NCBI GenBank assembly: GCA_002296125.1
Contig: DBHI01000064.1
Span: forward strand, 1 to 36,188
DNA from: Anaerolineales bacterium UBA832
GTDB taxonomy: Bacteria; Chloroflexota; Anaerolineae; Anaerolineales; UBA11657
Direction of reading: 5' to 3'
DNA: 36,188 nt
Numbering within the stretch: position 1 is the first letter of the stretch; every line of letters starts with the position of its first letter. The notes beneath the pieces are model-generated. The model was given only the letters and a program-made list of their open reading frames with translations, was not told where the DNA came from and ran no database searches. Shown here one piece after another: positions 7,996-16,656 of the stretch. The position numbers and the translations under genes are program-made.

Positions 7996-8704
7996 ACGAA
8001 GGTTTTTGTAGTATTGTATATAGACCTAAATTTGCTTTTTTGCCATCATTGAGGAAAACGTCTTTAATTTGAAAACCAGTTTCTTGGCATATCTTTTTTA
8101 ATGAGTCTATAGAGAAATGATGTACGTATCTAATACCATATTTTCCCCCTTTCCAGTCTACTAAATAATCATTGTAATCTACTTGTTCTTTTGTCAGACC
8201 AATACGTTTCCAAGGAACAATTTTTTTGCGCAACCTTTCTGTTTGTAGAAATTGCCAAACTGAAATTGCACAGTAACCTCCTGGTTTTAAAGTATTGTAC
8301 ATATTGCTAATAATATCTGTGCGGTTATTCTGTCCAGGAATGTGATGTAATACAGAAAAACATACTATGGAGTCAAATTGTTTTTTAAAAACATCTGTCC
8401 AATTTGGGGATGTGATATCAAAGCATATAAATGTGGCATTTGGTAAATTTGGTGCGGATTTCATCATTATTGGGCTGAAGTCAATTCCAGTATAATTGCA
8501 ATCTTTGTTAATAGCATGTGCTAATTTTAAGACCCTGCCATTACCGCAACCAACATCTAATAGGTTTGTGTAAGGTAATAGTTTTTTGATAGCTTTTGTA
8601 ATACCAGGTTGAATATAATTACGCGTCTTGGCAAAATCATTTGCATGATTAATATAGAATTTGTAGTTTAAACTTCGTAGTTGTTGGGCTATGGATATCC
8701 TCAC
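7994..8704 (-). CDS. Trm9/ALKBH8-like class I SAM methyltransferase (candidate tRNA wobble cm5U methylase)
   Basis: 236 residues with GTG as start. SAM-fold motifs in order: LLDVGCGNGRVL (49-59, motif I), GIDFSP (73-78), FICFDIT (92-98), FDSIVCFSVLHHI (110-122), LKPGGYCAISVW (139-150). Features shared with yeast Trm9 and the human ALKBH8 methyltransferase domain are FAKTRNYIQPGI near 24-35, the VLHHI block, 'ISVWQF' (Trm9 has VWA-EQ), and the C-terminal RYVHHFSIDSLKKICQETGF (192-211), close to the 'RYYHxFxxGEL' signature. Those enzymes methylate carboxymethyl-uridine made by the Elp3 pathway. This gene diverges from elp3 across only 23 bp and shares its -10 region, which supports the same substrate. 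Alternative: an unrelated small-molecule methyltransferase of the same fold. No Trm112-like partner is visible in the window. Confidence 0.7.
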   Translation of the reverse strand: MRISIAQQLRSLNYKFYINHANDFAKTRNYIQPGITKAIKKLLPYTNLLDVGCGNGRVLKLAHAINKDCNYTGIDFSPIMMKSAPNLPNATFICFDITSPNWTDVFKKQFDSIVCFSVLHHIPGQNNRTDIISNMYNTLKPGGYCAISVWQFLQTERLRKKIVPWKRIGLTKEQVDYNDYLVDWKGGKYGIRYVHHFSIDSLKKICQETGFQIKDVFLNDGKKANLGLYTILQKPS

Positions 8705-8712
8705 AGTTGTAG

Positions 8713-8720
8713 ATTATACT
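8713..8720. promoter_or_regulatory. Shared, overlapping divergent -10 element for elp3 and the Trm9-like gene
   Basis: Within ATTATACT, TATACT (8715-8720) reads rightward and ends 7 nt before the elp3 ATG at 8728. TATAAT reads leftward (8718 to 8713) and ends 8 nt before the methyltransferase GTG at 8704. The whole intergenic space is 23 bp, so each transcript would begin at or next to its start codon and the two could not be initiated independently at the same moment. Confidence 0.6.
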
Positions 8721-8727
8721 AGTTGTT

Positions 8728-10362
8728 ATGAAAACTTTAAATAGTCATAGTGTAAAAGATGTGAGCGTTTATTCTCAACCTGTAATGGAGATCATTGCAG
8801 ATTTAAAATCAAGGCCCCAGTTAACTGAGAAGGAACTAGGGGCATTATTAAGACGTCACTCTCATAATTATGATGGTGTATTTAGTAAAAATTTAGTTAT
8901 ACGTACATACAGATATTTATGTGAGACAGGAGAATTGGATCCAGATTCACAGATATTTCAACGTCTTAGAATGAAGCCTACTCGTACTATATCTGGCGTT
9001 GCTCCCGTGACTGTCTTAACTAAGCCATATCCATGTCCTGGCAAGTGTATTTTTTGTCCTACAGATGTGAGGATGCCTAAAAGCTACTTGTCTGATGAGC
9101 CGGGCGCCATGCGTGCAGAGATGCACGATTTTGATCCATATGAACAGACTAATGCTCGTATATTAACTTTTCGAGATAATGGTCATGAGGTTGATAAAAT
9201 AGAGCTGTTAATATTGGGTGGTACATGGTCGAGTTATACGCGAGATTATCAAGAATGGTTTGTTAAACGCTGTTTGGATGCCATGAATGGTAAGGAATCA
9301 AATTCTTTAGTAGAGGCTCAATTATGGAATGAAAATGCAGTGCATCGTAATGTAGGTTTAGTGATTGAGACTCGTCCAGATCATATTGATTCTATGGAGA
9401 TAGAGTGGTTGCGTTATTTAGGAGTGACAAAGGTGCAGTTAGGTGCACAGTCATTAGACGATTCTATCCTTATGAAAAATAATCGTGGACATGGTTTGTT
9501 GGATACAAAAAGAGCTATGGAGTTGTTGCGATCTGCTGGATTTAAGATTGTACTGCATTGGATGCCTAATTTGCTGGGTGCCACTCCTGATTCTGATCGG
9601 CATGATTATGATGTTTTGTGGTCAGATAAATCTTTGCAGCCTGATGAGATAAAAATTTATCCATGCTCATTACTGTCTAATGCAGAATTGTATGAATATT
9701 GGCAGCGTGGAGAATATCAACCTTATAGTGATGAGGTTTTGATTGAATTAGTAGCAGCTTGTAAGTTGAATACACCTGAATATTGTAGGATAAATCGTGT
9801 ATATAGAGATATACCTGCTCCCAATATTGTAGTTGGTAGTACTTTGTCTAATCTAAGACAAATTGTTCAAAGAACATTGAAGCACAGAGGACAAAAGTGC
9901 AAGTGTATTAGATGTAGGGAAGTACGAGATATTACGTTCCAATCTGACAATTTGATATTAGACGATTTAGTTTACGAGACCAGTTTTAGTGAGGAACATT
10001 TTCTATCATTGAATACCAAAGATGGATATTTAGCAGGATATTTGCGTCTTTCTTTACCTATTCGCAAAAATGATTTGAATATTGAAGCAATCAATAATGC
10101 TGCATTAGTTCGTGAGCTTCATGTATATGGTTCAGCTCTTCCAATTGGTAAATATGGTTCAGATAGAAAAACTGCACAACATAGAGGTTTGGGTAAACGT
10201 TTGATCAATAATGCAGAAAAAATTTCGTTGCAGGCAGGTTTTAGAAAGATAGGTATTATTGCTTCCGTTGGTACACGTGAATATTACCGTGCTAGAGGTT
10301 ATAAGCTTTCAGGTACTTATATGGTGAAGGAAACAAATGATAAACATATGAAACAATATTAA
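8728..10362 (+). CDS. elp3: Elp3-type tRNA uridine-34 carboxymethyl transferase (radical SAM + acetyltransferase)
   Basis: A 544-residue stand-alone Elp3. The radical-SAM cluster is Cys103-x3-Cys107-x2-Cys110 (PYPCPGKCIFCP), followed by PKSYLSDEPGAMRA and FDPYEQ. Later come ILGGTW, VIETRPDHI, QLGAQS, and the structural zinc motif HRGQKCKCIRCREV. The C-terminal acetyltransferase domain has ELHVYGSALPIG, QHRGLG (484-489, acetyl-CoA binding), SVGTREYYRARGY and GTYMVKE. Elp3 uses acetyl-CoA and a SAM radical to place a carboxymethyl group on C5 of wobble U in certain tRNAs. The spacing of the cluster resembles short bacterial Elp3 proteins such as the Dehalococcoides enzyme. It diverges from a Trm9-like methyltransferase that could complete mcm5U. 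The start is ATG with a TATACT box 7 nt before it and no Shine-Dalgarno. Confidence 0.96.
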   Translation: MKTLNSHSVKDVSVYSQPVMEIIADLKSRPQLTEKELGALLRRHSHNYDGVFSKNLVIRTYRYLCETGELDPDSQIFQRLRMKPTRTISGVAPVTVLTKPYPCPGKCIFCPTDVRMPKSYLSDEPGAMRAEMHDFDPYEQTNARILTFRDNGHEVDKIELLILGGTWSSYTRDYQEWFVKRCLDAMNGKESNSLVEAQLWNENAVHRNVGLVIETRPDHIDSMEIEWLRYLGVTKVQLGAQSLDDSILMKNNRGHGLLDTKRAMELLRSAGFKIVLHWMPNLLGATPDSDRHDYDVLWSDKSLQPDEIKIYPCSLLSNAELYEYWQRGEYQPYSDEVLIELVAACKLNTPEYCRINRVYRDIPAPNIVVGSTLSNLRQIVQRTLKHRGQKCKCIRCREVRDITFQSDNLILDDLVYETSFSEEHFLSLNTKDGYLAGYLRLSLPIRKNDLNIEAINNAALVRELHVYGSALPIGKYGSDRKTAQHRGLGKRLINNAEKISLQAGFRKIGIIASVGTREYYRARGYKLSGTYMVKETNDKHMKQY

Positions 10363-10374
10363 TGTAGCCAATGA

Positions 10375-10380
10375 TATAAT
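10375..10380 (+). promoter_or_regulatory. -10 box for the tRNA-Val gene
   Basis: TATAAT ends 12 nt before the mature tRNA 5' end, 12 bp after the elp3 stop. A short 5' leader would be removed by RNase P. No clear -35 is seen. Confidence 0.45.
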
Positions 10381-10392
10381 TTTATTCTTTGT

Positions 10393-10466
<74 letters not shown>

Positions 10467-10572
10467 TTTGTGATATTAGGATTGCAAGTATATTAAACGA
10501 GATGAAATATGATATAGATTTGTATGAAGTAACAACTGCTTTGCTTGATTGTTTGTGTTATTGGGATAAATC

Positions 10573-12492
10573 ATGACAAAATTGTCTTCAATTAATATCA
10601 CATGGCTTAGTGTTGTATTATTGTTTGGCGTGACAATTATCTATTATTTTTTCTCTAGCATTGGTTTAGATCGATGTTATTGGAATTATATTGATTCGGA
10701 TTTTTGTTATTCAGTCGCATCTTTAAGATTTATTGATAATTATTCTACAGGTTTTGTAGAACATACTGCGGCGGGTGAAGGCTTACCAATTATTCAATTG
10801 CTAGGTTGGTTTTATGTGTTGATGTCTAAACTTGGGTATTTAGGTAATCCTAGCTTTATAGCATTAAGCATAGATACAGATCCGCTTGTATATTTGCAGC
10901 AATTTGTTGTTTTTGGATGGTTGTTTAGCGGTTTTGTATATTTGATAACAATTGTGATTGTATTCTATTGTACGCGATTGTTAACAAATTCTAATGTGAT
11001 CAGCGTCATAACAAGTTTTTTAATAGCTGTTTCTTGGTCAAATATTCAATTTCTTTTACGGATAAGGCCTGAGGCATTCAGTGCAGCATTAGCTCTTTTG
11101 ACTTTATACTTTATGTTTAAAGCTAATAAGTCATCAACAGTGAGCGGGTATGCATGTAACATGGTGATTAGTAGTACTGCTTTGGTAATTGCATTATTTG
11201 CAAAACGTAATGCAATGCCATATGTTGGATTGCTACCAATTGGTTTGTTTGTTTTTTCTTCAAATGCTGTTGATCGTTCAGGGCGAAAGTCTAAAGATAA
11301 TTTACTAAAGGTTTTAATAACCACTAACTTGGTATTGTTTCCACCATTGCTACCCTTAATGTCTTATTGGCCACAGTTTATAGGTTCTTTCACTTTCCCT
11401 ATGATATTTGTTGTGGGTGCTGAAATTATAGGATTTGTATTGTTAATATTCTTTGTAGTTTTCTTGATTTTTGTTGTACGGAGCTACAAGAATGATTTTG
11501 ATTGGTTTAGTATAGGTAATATAAAGTTGTGTTTAAGAAATGCGTTAATCTACTTATTGTTATTATCTGTAGGTATGGCCATTGCATCGTATATAGGTTT
11601 TGTACATCATAATACAATAAATAGATACACAACATTCGTTTTGGTCCTAATATTTTTGGCGATTGGCTTAGGAGTTAGTAGTATTACATTAGGATGGAAA
11701 CAAAAAATTAGAATATTGTCGTTAAGAATGTTGCAGATGTATAGTTGGAGCTTTAAAACAGTCATTTTGACATGTTTTGTGGCAGGACTATGGATTTATG
11801 TTTGGTATATGTTTTCCAACAATGTGGATACACAAATTGCTATTGCGGTTTCAAGAAGTTTATTTGAGATTGTTCATCCTTCAAGTTCTATGTCTTTGTT
11901 AAGTTATGAGGACAATAATTCTATTTTTAATTATTTGTTATCGGTTTATGGCTCTTGGTTTAAGCATTATATGACATTACGTTGGTCAGAGATGTTAATT
12001 GTGTTTTTCACTATTGCGTATCAGGCTATTGTCGGATTTAGTAAAGATATGAAAACAGTTATTTTTTTGGTTTTTTCAGGTATGATGCTTATATTTTTTT
12101 CTGCATTAAGGTTGCTGTATCCATTTTATATAATTTACGAAGATTTATTGACTGTAATTGCAATTGCAGTTTGTGTGAAAATAATTATTGAGTCTGTGCA
12201 TCGTATTAGTCATGTGTCTTCGCTTTTATTTGTATTTGCTCTATCATGTGTTGTGAGCTTAACTATTGTTTCAAGTACTATGCGAATTCAAAAATCATTC
12301 TACATGTATACAGAGATAATGGAGTATGGATGTGACTTTCCTCCAAGTGGTGATACTTGTATGTGTGATGTTTATTATGCAGGTAATAAGTTTGGTGGTA
12401 CTGGATTTAAGGGAATAATAGAAAGACAATATGGATTAGGATGTATGGAGTCAGTAGAATTGAGGTCAAAGAAGGGTGATATATCTTATTAG
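10573..12492 (+). CDS. Polytopic membrane protein of unknown function (GT-C-like)
   Basis: 639 residues with a signal-anchor-like first helix (residues about 8-30) and roughly a dozen hydrophobic segments up to about residue 590, then a short soluble Cys-containing tail (CDFPPSGDTCMCDVYY... GLGC). The region after the first helix (YIDSDFCYSVASLRFIDNYSTGFVEHTAAGEGLPIIQLLGWFYVL) is placed like the first extracytoplasmic loop of GT-C glycosyltransferases, with acidic residues there. I see no motif that fixes the family. A lipid-linked sugar transferase is a guess from topology. Its neighbours (tRNA-Val upstream, lemA downstream) do not help. ATG 10573 lacks a good Shine-Dalgarno. Confidence 0.75.
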   Translation: MTKLSSINITWLSVVLLFGVTIIYYFFSSIGLDRCYWNYIDSDFCYSVASLRFIDNYSTGFVEHTAAGEGLPIIQLLGWFYVLMSKLGYLGNPSFIALSIDTDPLVYLQQFVVFGWLFSGFVYLITIVIVFYCTRLLTNSNVISVITSFLIAVSWSNIQFLLRIRPEAFSAALALLTLYFMFKANKSSTVSGYACNMVISSTALVIALFAKRNAMPYVGLLPIGLFVFSSNAVDRSGRKSKDNLLKVLITTNLVLFPPLLPLMSYWPQFIGSFTFPMIFVVGAEIIGFVLLIFFVVFLIFVVRSYKNDFDWFSIGNIKLCLRNALIYLLLLSVGMAIASYIGFVHHNTINRYTTFVLVLIFLAIGLGVSSITLGWKQKIRILSLRMLQMYSWSFKTVILTCFVAGLWIYVWYMFSNNVDTQIAIAVSRSLFEIVHPSSSMSLLSYEDNNSIFNYLLSVYGSWFKHYMTLRWSEMLIVFFTIAYQAIVGFSKDMKTVIFLVFSGMMLIFFSALRLLYPFYIIYEDLLTVIAIAVCVKIIIESVHRISHVSSLLFVFALSCVVSLTIVSSTMRIQKSFYMYTEIMEYGCDFPPSGDTCMCDVYYAGNKFGGTGFKGIIERQYGLGCMESVELRSKKGDISY

Positions 12493-12534
12493 ACAATAAG
12501 ATATTAAATTATTAGAAAATTGTATAGTTCCTTG

Positions 12535-12560
12535 TATAATATTTAAAATGTGTGTGGAGG
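12535..12560 (+). promoter_or_regulatory. -10 box and Shine-Dalgarno for lemA
   Basis: TATAAT at 12535-12540 would start transcription near 12548. GGAGG at 12556-12560 then stands 7 nt before ATG 12568. This fixes ATG 12568 rather than the in-frame GTG 12550 or ATG 12562. Confidence 0.55.
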
Positions 12561-12567
12561 TATGTTT

Positions 12568-13158
12568 ATGAATATAACTATCGTACTAGTTGCTATTGTG
12601 TTTGTATTGATTATTTGGATAATAAGTATCTATAATCGGTTGATTAGTTTAAGAAACAGATACAAGAATGCATATGCACAGATTGATGTACAACTTAAGC
12701 GGCGTTATGATTTAATTCCTAATTTAGTTGAAACAGTTAAAACATATATGTCGCATGAGAGAGAAACTTTAGAAGCTGTCATAGATGCAAGAAACAAAGC
12801 TTCTAATGCTGGGATAGAAGCAGCCGAGAATCCAGGTGATTCGGCAGCTATATCTAGCTTAATTGGTGCTGAATCAGTACTTAACGGTACAATGGGACGT
12901 TTATTTGCATTAGCGGAATCATATCCAGATCTAAAGGCAAATGAAAATATGATGCAGTTAACAGAAGAGCTAAGTTCTACTGAAAATAAGGTTGCTTTTT
13001 CTCGTCAGGCATATAATGATGCAGTGATGACATATAATACCGCTTGTGAAACTTTCCCAGGGATGTTGTTTACTACAAGATTTGGTTTTTATCAAGCATG
13101 TTTGTTTGAAATAGAGGATGTTGAAGAACGTGTTGCTCCAAAAATTTCGTTTAATTGA
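12568..13158 (+). CDS. lemA: LemA family membrane protein
   Basis: A 196-residue protein with a single N-terminal membrane helix (ITIVLVAIVFVLIIWIISIYNRLI). The LemA helical-bundle signature follows: NRYKNAYAQIDVQLKRRYDLIPNLVETVKTYMSHERETLEAVIDAR, then LFALAESYPDLKANENMMQLTEELSSTENKVAFSRQAYNDAVMTYN and FPGMLFTTRFGF. LemA is a coiled, envelope-linked protein without a settled biochemical role. It is often encoded beside an M48 (HtpX-like) protease, as here, with the next gene 56 bp downstream. The two are probably co-transcribed and may act together in envelope or membrane-protein quality control. Confidence 0.95.
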   Translation: MNITIVLVAIVFVLIIWIISIYNRLISLRNRYKNAYAQIDVQLKRRYDLIPNLVETVKTYMSHERETLEAVIDARNKASNAGIEAAENPGDSAAISSLIGAESVLNGTMGRLFALAESYPDLKANENMMQLTEELSSTENKVAFSRQAYNDAVMTYNTACETFPGMLFTTRFGFYQACLFEIEDVEERVAPKISFN

Positions 13159-13214
13159 CTGTATTAGATGTGTAAAAAATTAATTGAACTTACTAGAAAA
13201 AATACTTTGATCTA

Positions 13215-15116
13215 ATGGATTTTTTTGCTTTACAAGATGAAGCACGTCGTAAGACTAATTTGTTAGTTTTGTACTATTGCTTGGCTGTATTTGCAATAAT
13301 ATTTTCGGTTTATTTTGTTATTGTATTGATGTTTTTTAATGATTATATTTATTTGCCATATTACTTATATTGGGATACTGGATTGTTTGTATTAGTCATG
13401 TGTGCAACATTGTTGGTAGTGGGTATAGGTACTTTGACAAAAGTATTACAATTGAGACAAGGTGGTGCAGTAGTAGCGGAGATGTTAGGTGGTACATTGG
13501 TAAACCCTTTTTCTGATGATATAGACCAGCGTAGACTAATAAACGTAGTAGAGGAGATGGCTCTTGCATCTGGTACTCCTGTGCCTCCAGTATATCTTTT
13601 AGATAATGAAGAGGGTATCAATGCTTTTGCTGCCGGATTTAACAGTAGTGATGCTGTGATTGGGGTAACCAAAGGTTGTATAAAAAGACTGAATCGAGAG
13701 CAATTACAGGGTGTAATCGCTCATGAATTTAGTCATATTATTAATGGTGATATGCGTCTCAATATTAGATTGATTGGTGTTTTGGCTGGTATTATAGCTA
13801 TAGCAAATATTGGTTACATAATCTTAAGAACTGCTGGGATATCTTCGCGCAGATCACGTGTTAAAGATTCGCGTAGGAATAAAGAAGTTGGTGCAATTAT
13901 TGTTTTGGGTATTGCTTTAATGATTATAGGTTATCTAGGAGTATTTTTTGCAAAAATTATCAAAAGTGCTGTATCCCGTCAGCGTGAATATCTTGCCGAC
14001 GCTTCTGCGGTACAGTTTACTAGAAGTTCGAGTGGTTTAGCAGGTGCCCTCAAGGTTATTGGAAAAATATCTGAAGGTTCACAAGTGAGTTCTAAGTATG
14101 CTGAGGAGGCCAGCCATCTATTTTTTGCCAATATTACCCAAGGATTTTTTAGTAACATTATGTCTACACATCCTAAGTTGTTGGATCGTATCAAAGTGCT
14201 TGAGCCAAGTTTTACTGGCAATTTTGATTCATATGATTTATATGTAAGTTCTGATGATTCATCTTCAAGTTCTATGTTTGTGAATGATAGAAAAAATATA
14301 GTTGTAGATACAGATCATGTAATTGATTCTTTAGGATATGCTACTATGGATCATTTGGAATATGCATCTGGTGTTTTACAGGCAATTCCTATTGAAATAA
14401 GTAATGCTGTTCATGAACCCTTTAGTTCTTGTGTAGTTGTTTATAGTCTATTACTAGACACGGATCTGCAGTTGCGTAGTCGTCAATTAGACTATTTGTG
14501 CCAACATTTAGATACTCATACTTATGATCTTGTTGTGAAATTTTCTAATATACTTGAAGATGCAGATGATCGGATTCGTTTACCTATTATTGAAATTGTT
14601 CTTGCTGCGTTAAGGCAGCTATCTGCAGACCAATATGATGTTTTCCAGCAGCACGTTGATAATCTTATTCATATGGATGATCATGTTAGTTGGTTTGAGT
14701 ATTCTTTGTATAGTGTGATAAGGCGAAATCTTAAGAATGTATTTCATAGTAACTCTACGAACACTAAACCAATTAAATCATTAAGATATGTGAGAAACGA
14801 ATGTTGTATATTATTGTCTGCTCTTGTACAAGCTGGTCATTTGACAGATGAAACACAACGCTTGAATGCTTTTAGTGAAGGTATGAATGTTCTTTTTGGT
14901 AATGAGCAATCAGATCAATATGTTGGTGACATAGTTTTGGATCATCTTGATCGATCTTTAGATGTGTTATCAGAAGCTTTACCTGCAATAAAACGGAAGA
15001 TCGTTAAGGCATGTATTACTTGTGTGTCGTCAGATCAAGAGATAACGGTTGAGGAATCAGAGATGTTGCGTGCAGTTGTTAATGCATTAGGTTGTCCTTT
15101 GTCACCACTTATATAA
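13215..15116 (+). CDS. M48 family (HtpX-like) membrane zinc metalloprotease with a long C-terminal extension
   Basis: 633 residues. Two N-terminal membrane helices (about 17-42 and 55-73) precede the M48 core. The zinc site is His170-Glu171-x2-His174 in VIAHEFSHIINGD, and the third ligand is Glu258 in SRQREYLADASAV. Two further membrane helices (about 185-205 and 225-248) lie between them. MSTHPKLLDRIKVL marks the usual end of the catalytic part near 325. About 300 more residues follow, mostly helical. The last 40 (KRKIVKACITCVSSDQEITVEESEMLRAVVNALG) resemble TerB-like helices. Ordinary HtpX is about 290 residues, so the extension doubles the protein. The gene pairs with lemA upstream. A TACTTT box ends 6 nt before the ATG, so a separate leaderless transcript is also possible. 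Confidence 0.9.
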   Translation: MDFFALQDEARRKTNLLVLYYCLAVFAIIFSVYFVIVLMFFNDYIYLPYYLYWDTGLFVLVMCATLLVVGIGTLTKVLQLRQGGAVVAEMLGGTLVNPFSDDIDQRRLINVVEEMALASGTPVPPVYLLDNEEGINAFAAGFNSSDAVIGVTKGCIKRLNREQLQGVIAHEFSHIINGDMRLNIRLIGVLAGIIAIANIGYIILRTAGISSRRSRVKDSRRNKEVGAIIVLGIALMIIGYLGVFFAKIIKSAVSRQREYLADASAVQFTRSSSGLAGALKVIGKISEGSQVSSKYAEEASHLFFANITQGFFSNIMSTHPKLLDRIKVLEPSFTGNFDSYDLYVSSDDSSSSSMFVNDRKNIVVDTDHVIDSLGYATMDHLEYASGVLQAIPIEISNAVHEPFSSCVVVYSLLLDTDLQLRSRQLDYLCQHLDTHTYDLVVKFSNILEDADDRIRLPIIEIVLAALRQLSADQYDVFQQHVDNLIHMDDHVSWFEYSLYSVIRRNLKNVFHSNSTNTKPIKSLRYVRNECCILLSALVQAGHLTDETQRLNAFSEGMNVLFGNEQSDQYVGDIVLDHLDRSLDVLSEALPAIKRKIVKACITCVSSDQEITVEESEMLRAVVNALGCPLSPLI

Positions 15117-15190
15117 ATTTACAACATTATATTGGGGGAATTTGCTCATATAAGTAATTTGACTCGTTCAATATTTGCTGATGATTACTA

Positions 15191-15196
15191 TATAAT
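15191..15196 (+). promoter_or_regulatory. -10 box upstream of the amidase
   Basis: TATAAT, 34 nt before ATG 15231. TTGACT at 15159-15164 is 26 bp away, too far for a standard -35. The implied leader is about 28 nt without a clear Shine-Dalgarno. Confidence 0.4.
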
Positions 15197-15230
15197 GATA
15201 TATCATTGATAGTGGATATTTTAAGTGCCG

Positions 15231-16634
15231 ATGAACAATATTATTGATTATTCTGTTACGTCAATTGCTCAAGCTATTAGGAGTGGGCAGGTTTCTTCTA
15301 AGGAAGTTGTTTTGGCTTCTTTAGAGCGAATACAAGAAGTTAACAATAAAATTAATGCTGTTGTGCAGATTCCTATTGAAAGTGCATTGCGGGATGCAGA
15401 TTTGGCTGACAGAAAACAAAGTGCTGGTGAAGTATTAGGCATTTTACATGGTGTACCTTTTACAGTGAAAGACAACTTAGAAACTAAGAATGTAGTTTGT
15501 GCTTGTGGTACAGAAGGATTGTCTGAGTATATGCCAAAATCTGATGCAGAGGTGGTTGCTAAGATGAAAGCTGCTGGCGGTATATTTGTAGGTAAAACTA
15601 ATGTGCCAGAATTAGGTATGGGATATGAAACTGATAATTTAGTTTATGGTAGGACTAATAATCCATATGATTTGACTAGAACTAGCGGAGGAAGCAGTGG
15701 AGGAGAGGCAGCTATTATAGCTAGTGGAGGATCTGGGATTGGAATTTGTACTGATGGTGGTGGTAGTGCTAGATGGCCAGCACATTGTTGTGGTTTAGTG
15801 GGGTTTAAGCCCACTACAGGGCGTACTCCTAAAATGGGTCATGTGCCGCCTCCTGGTGGTATTTTAAATTCATTGTGGCAGATAAGCTTAATTGCTCGTC
15901 ATGTGGAAGATATATCAATGACTCTTCCTCTAATATGTGGATCAGATTTGACATTTTCTACTACATCACTTAATAAGGGAGATATTAGCAAACATGCTTC
16001 CATTAGTCAATTACGTGTTGCTTATTATATTGATAATGGTATCGTTGCTCCAAATGCTAATATAATAAATGCTATTCATTTGTGTATCAATAAGCTTGAG
16101 GAAAATGTATCTTGTATTGATAAGATCATACCTACTGGTGTTCAAAATTCACATAAATTGTATCATCGGTTGATGAGTGCTGACGGTGGAGTAGGAATTA
16201 GGAAGTTGTTAAAAAGTTGGGGTACTAAGAATATACATCAATATACAGTAAGCACTCTTGAATGTCACATAGGTAAGGAAGTTAATGATGCAAATAAGAA
16301 GCAATTAATGAAAGACTGGGATGATTTTAGAAGTGAAATGAATAAATTTATGGAACAATATGATGTGATAATATGTCCTGTGAGTACAAGTACAGCAGTG
16401 AAACATGGTGATACTTATCGTGATCAAAAGTTTCCAGGTTTTGCGGATATGTTTAGTTATGTTATGACATTTAATTTGTTAGGTTGGCCATGTGGTACAG
16501 TAAGAGTTGGTACATCAGATAATGGATTGCCGATAGGCGTTCAAGTTGTAGGACGACCATGGCAAGAAGGCACTGTACTAAGTGTGTTGCGTTATTTGGA
16601 GAATATGAAAGGTTGGGAAAAACCTAGTTTATGA
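15231..16634 (+). CDS. Amidase-signature family hydrolase (GatA-like fold)
   Basis: 467 residues with the complete Ser-cisSer-Lys triad of the amidase signature family: Lys80 in HGVPFTVKDNLETK, the cis-Ser in TSGGSSGGEAA (about 155-156), and the nucleophile Ser179 in CTDGGGSARWPA. CGLVGFKPTTGRTP follows. The C-terminal half has MTFNLLGWPCGTVRVG and GLPIGVQVVGRPWQE. Such enzymes hydrolyse amides, or act as GatA in the glutamyl-tRNA amidotransferase. No gatB or gatC is nearby, and the divergent middle part suggests a free-standing amidase of unknown substrate. GTG at 15225 is an alternative start two codons upstream. The gene converges on lutC with only 22 bp between the stops. Confidence 0.9.
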   Translation: MNNIIDYSVTSIAQAIRSGQVSSKEVVLASLERIQEVNNKINAVVQIPIESALRDADLADRKQSAGEVLGILHGVPFTVKDNLETKNVVCACGTEGLSEYMPKSDAEVVAKMKAAGGIFVGKTNVPELGMGYETDNLVYGRTNNPYDLTRTSGGSSGGEAAIIASGGSGIGICTDGGGSARWPAHCCGLVGFKPTTGRTPKMGHVPPPGGILNSLWQISLIARHVEDISMTLPLICGSDLTFSTTSLNKGDISKHASISQLRVAYYIDNGIVAPNANIINAIHLCINKLEENVSCIDKIIPTGVQNSHKLYHRLMSADGGVGIRKLLKSWGTKNIHQYTVSTLECHIGKEVNDANKKQLMKDWDDFRSEMNKFMEQYDVIICPVSTSTAVKHGDTYRDQKFPGFADMFSYVMTFNLLGWPCGTVRVGTSDNGLPIGVQVVGRPWQEGTVLSVLRYLENMKGWEKPSL

Positions 16635-16656
16635 CTATAGTGTCAATTATTTCTTA

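Noticed and set aside
15231..16634. The amidase as GatA of the tRNA amidotransferase
   Set aside because: The triad fits the whole amidase signature family. gatB and gatC are absent nearby, and the middle and C-terminal regions do not show clear GatA-specific wording.
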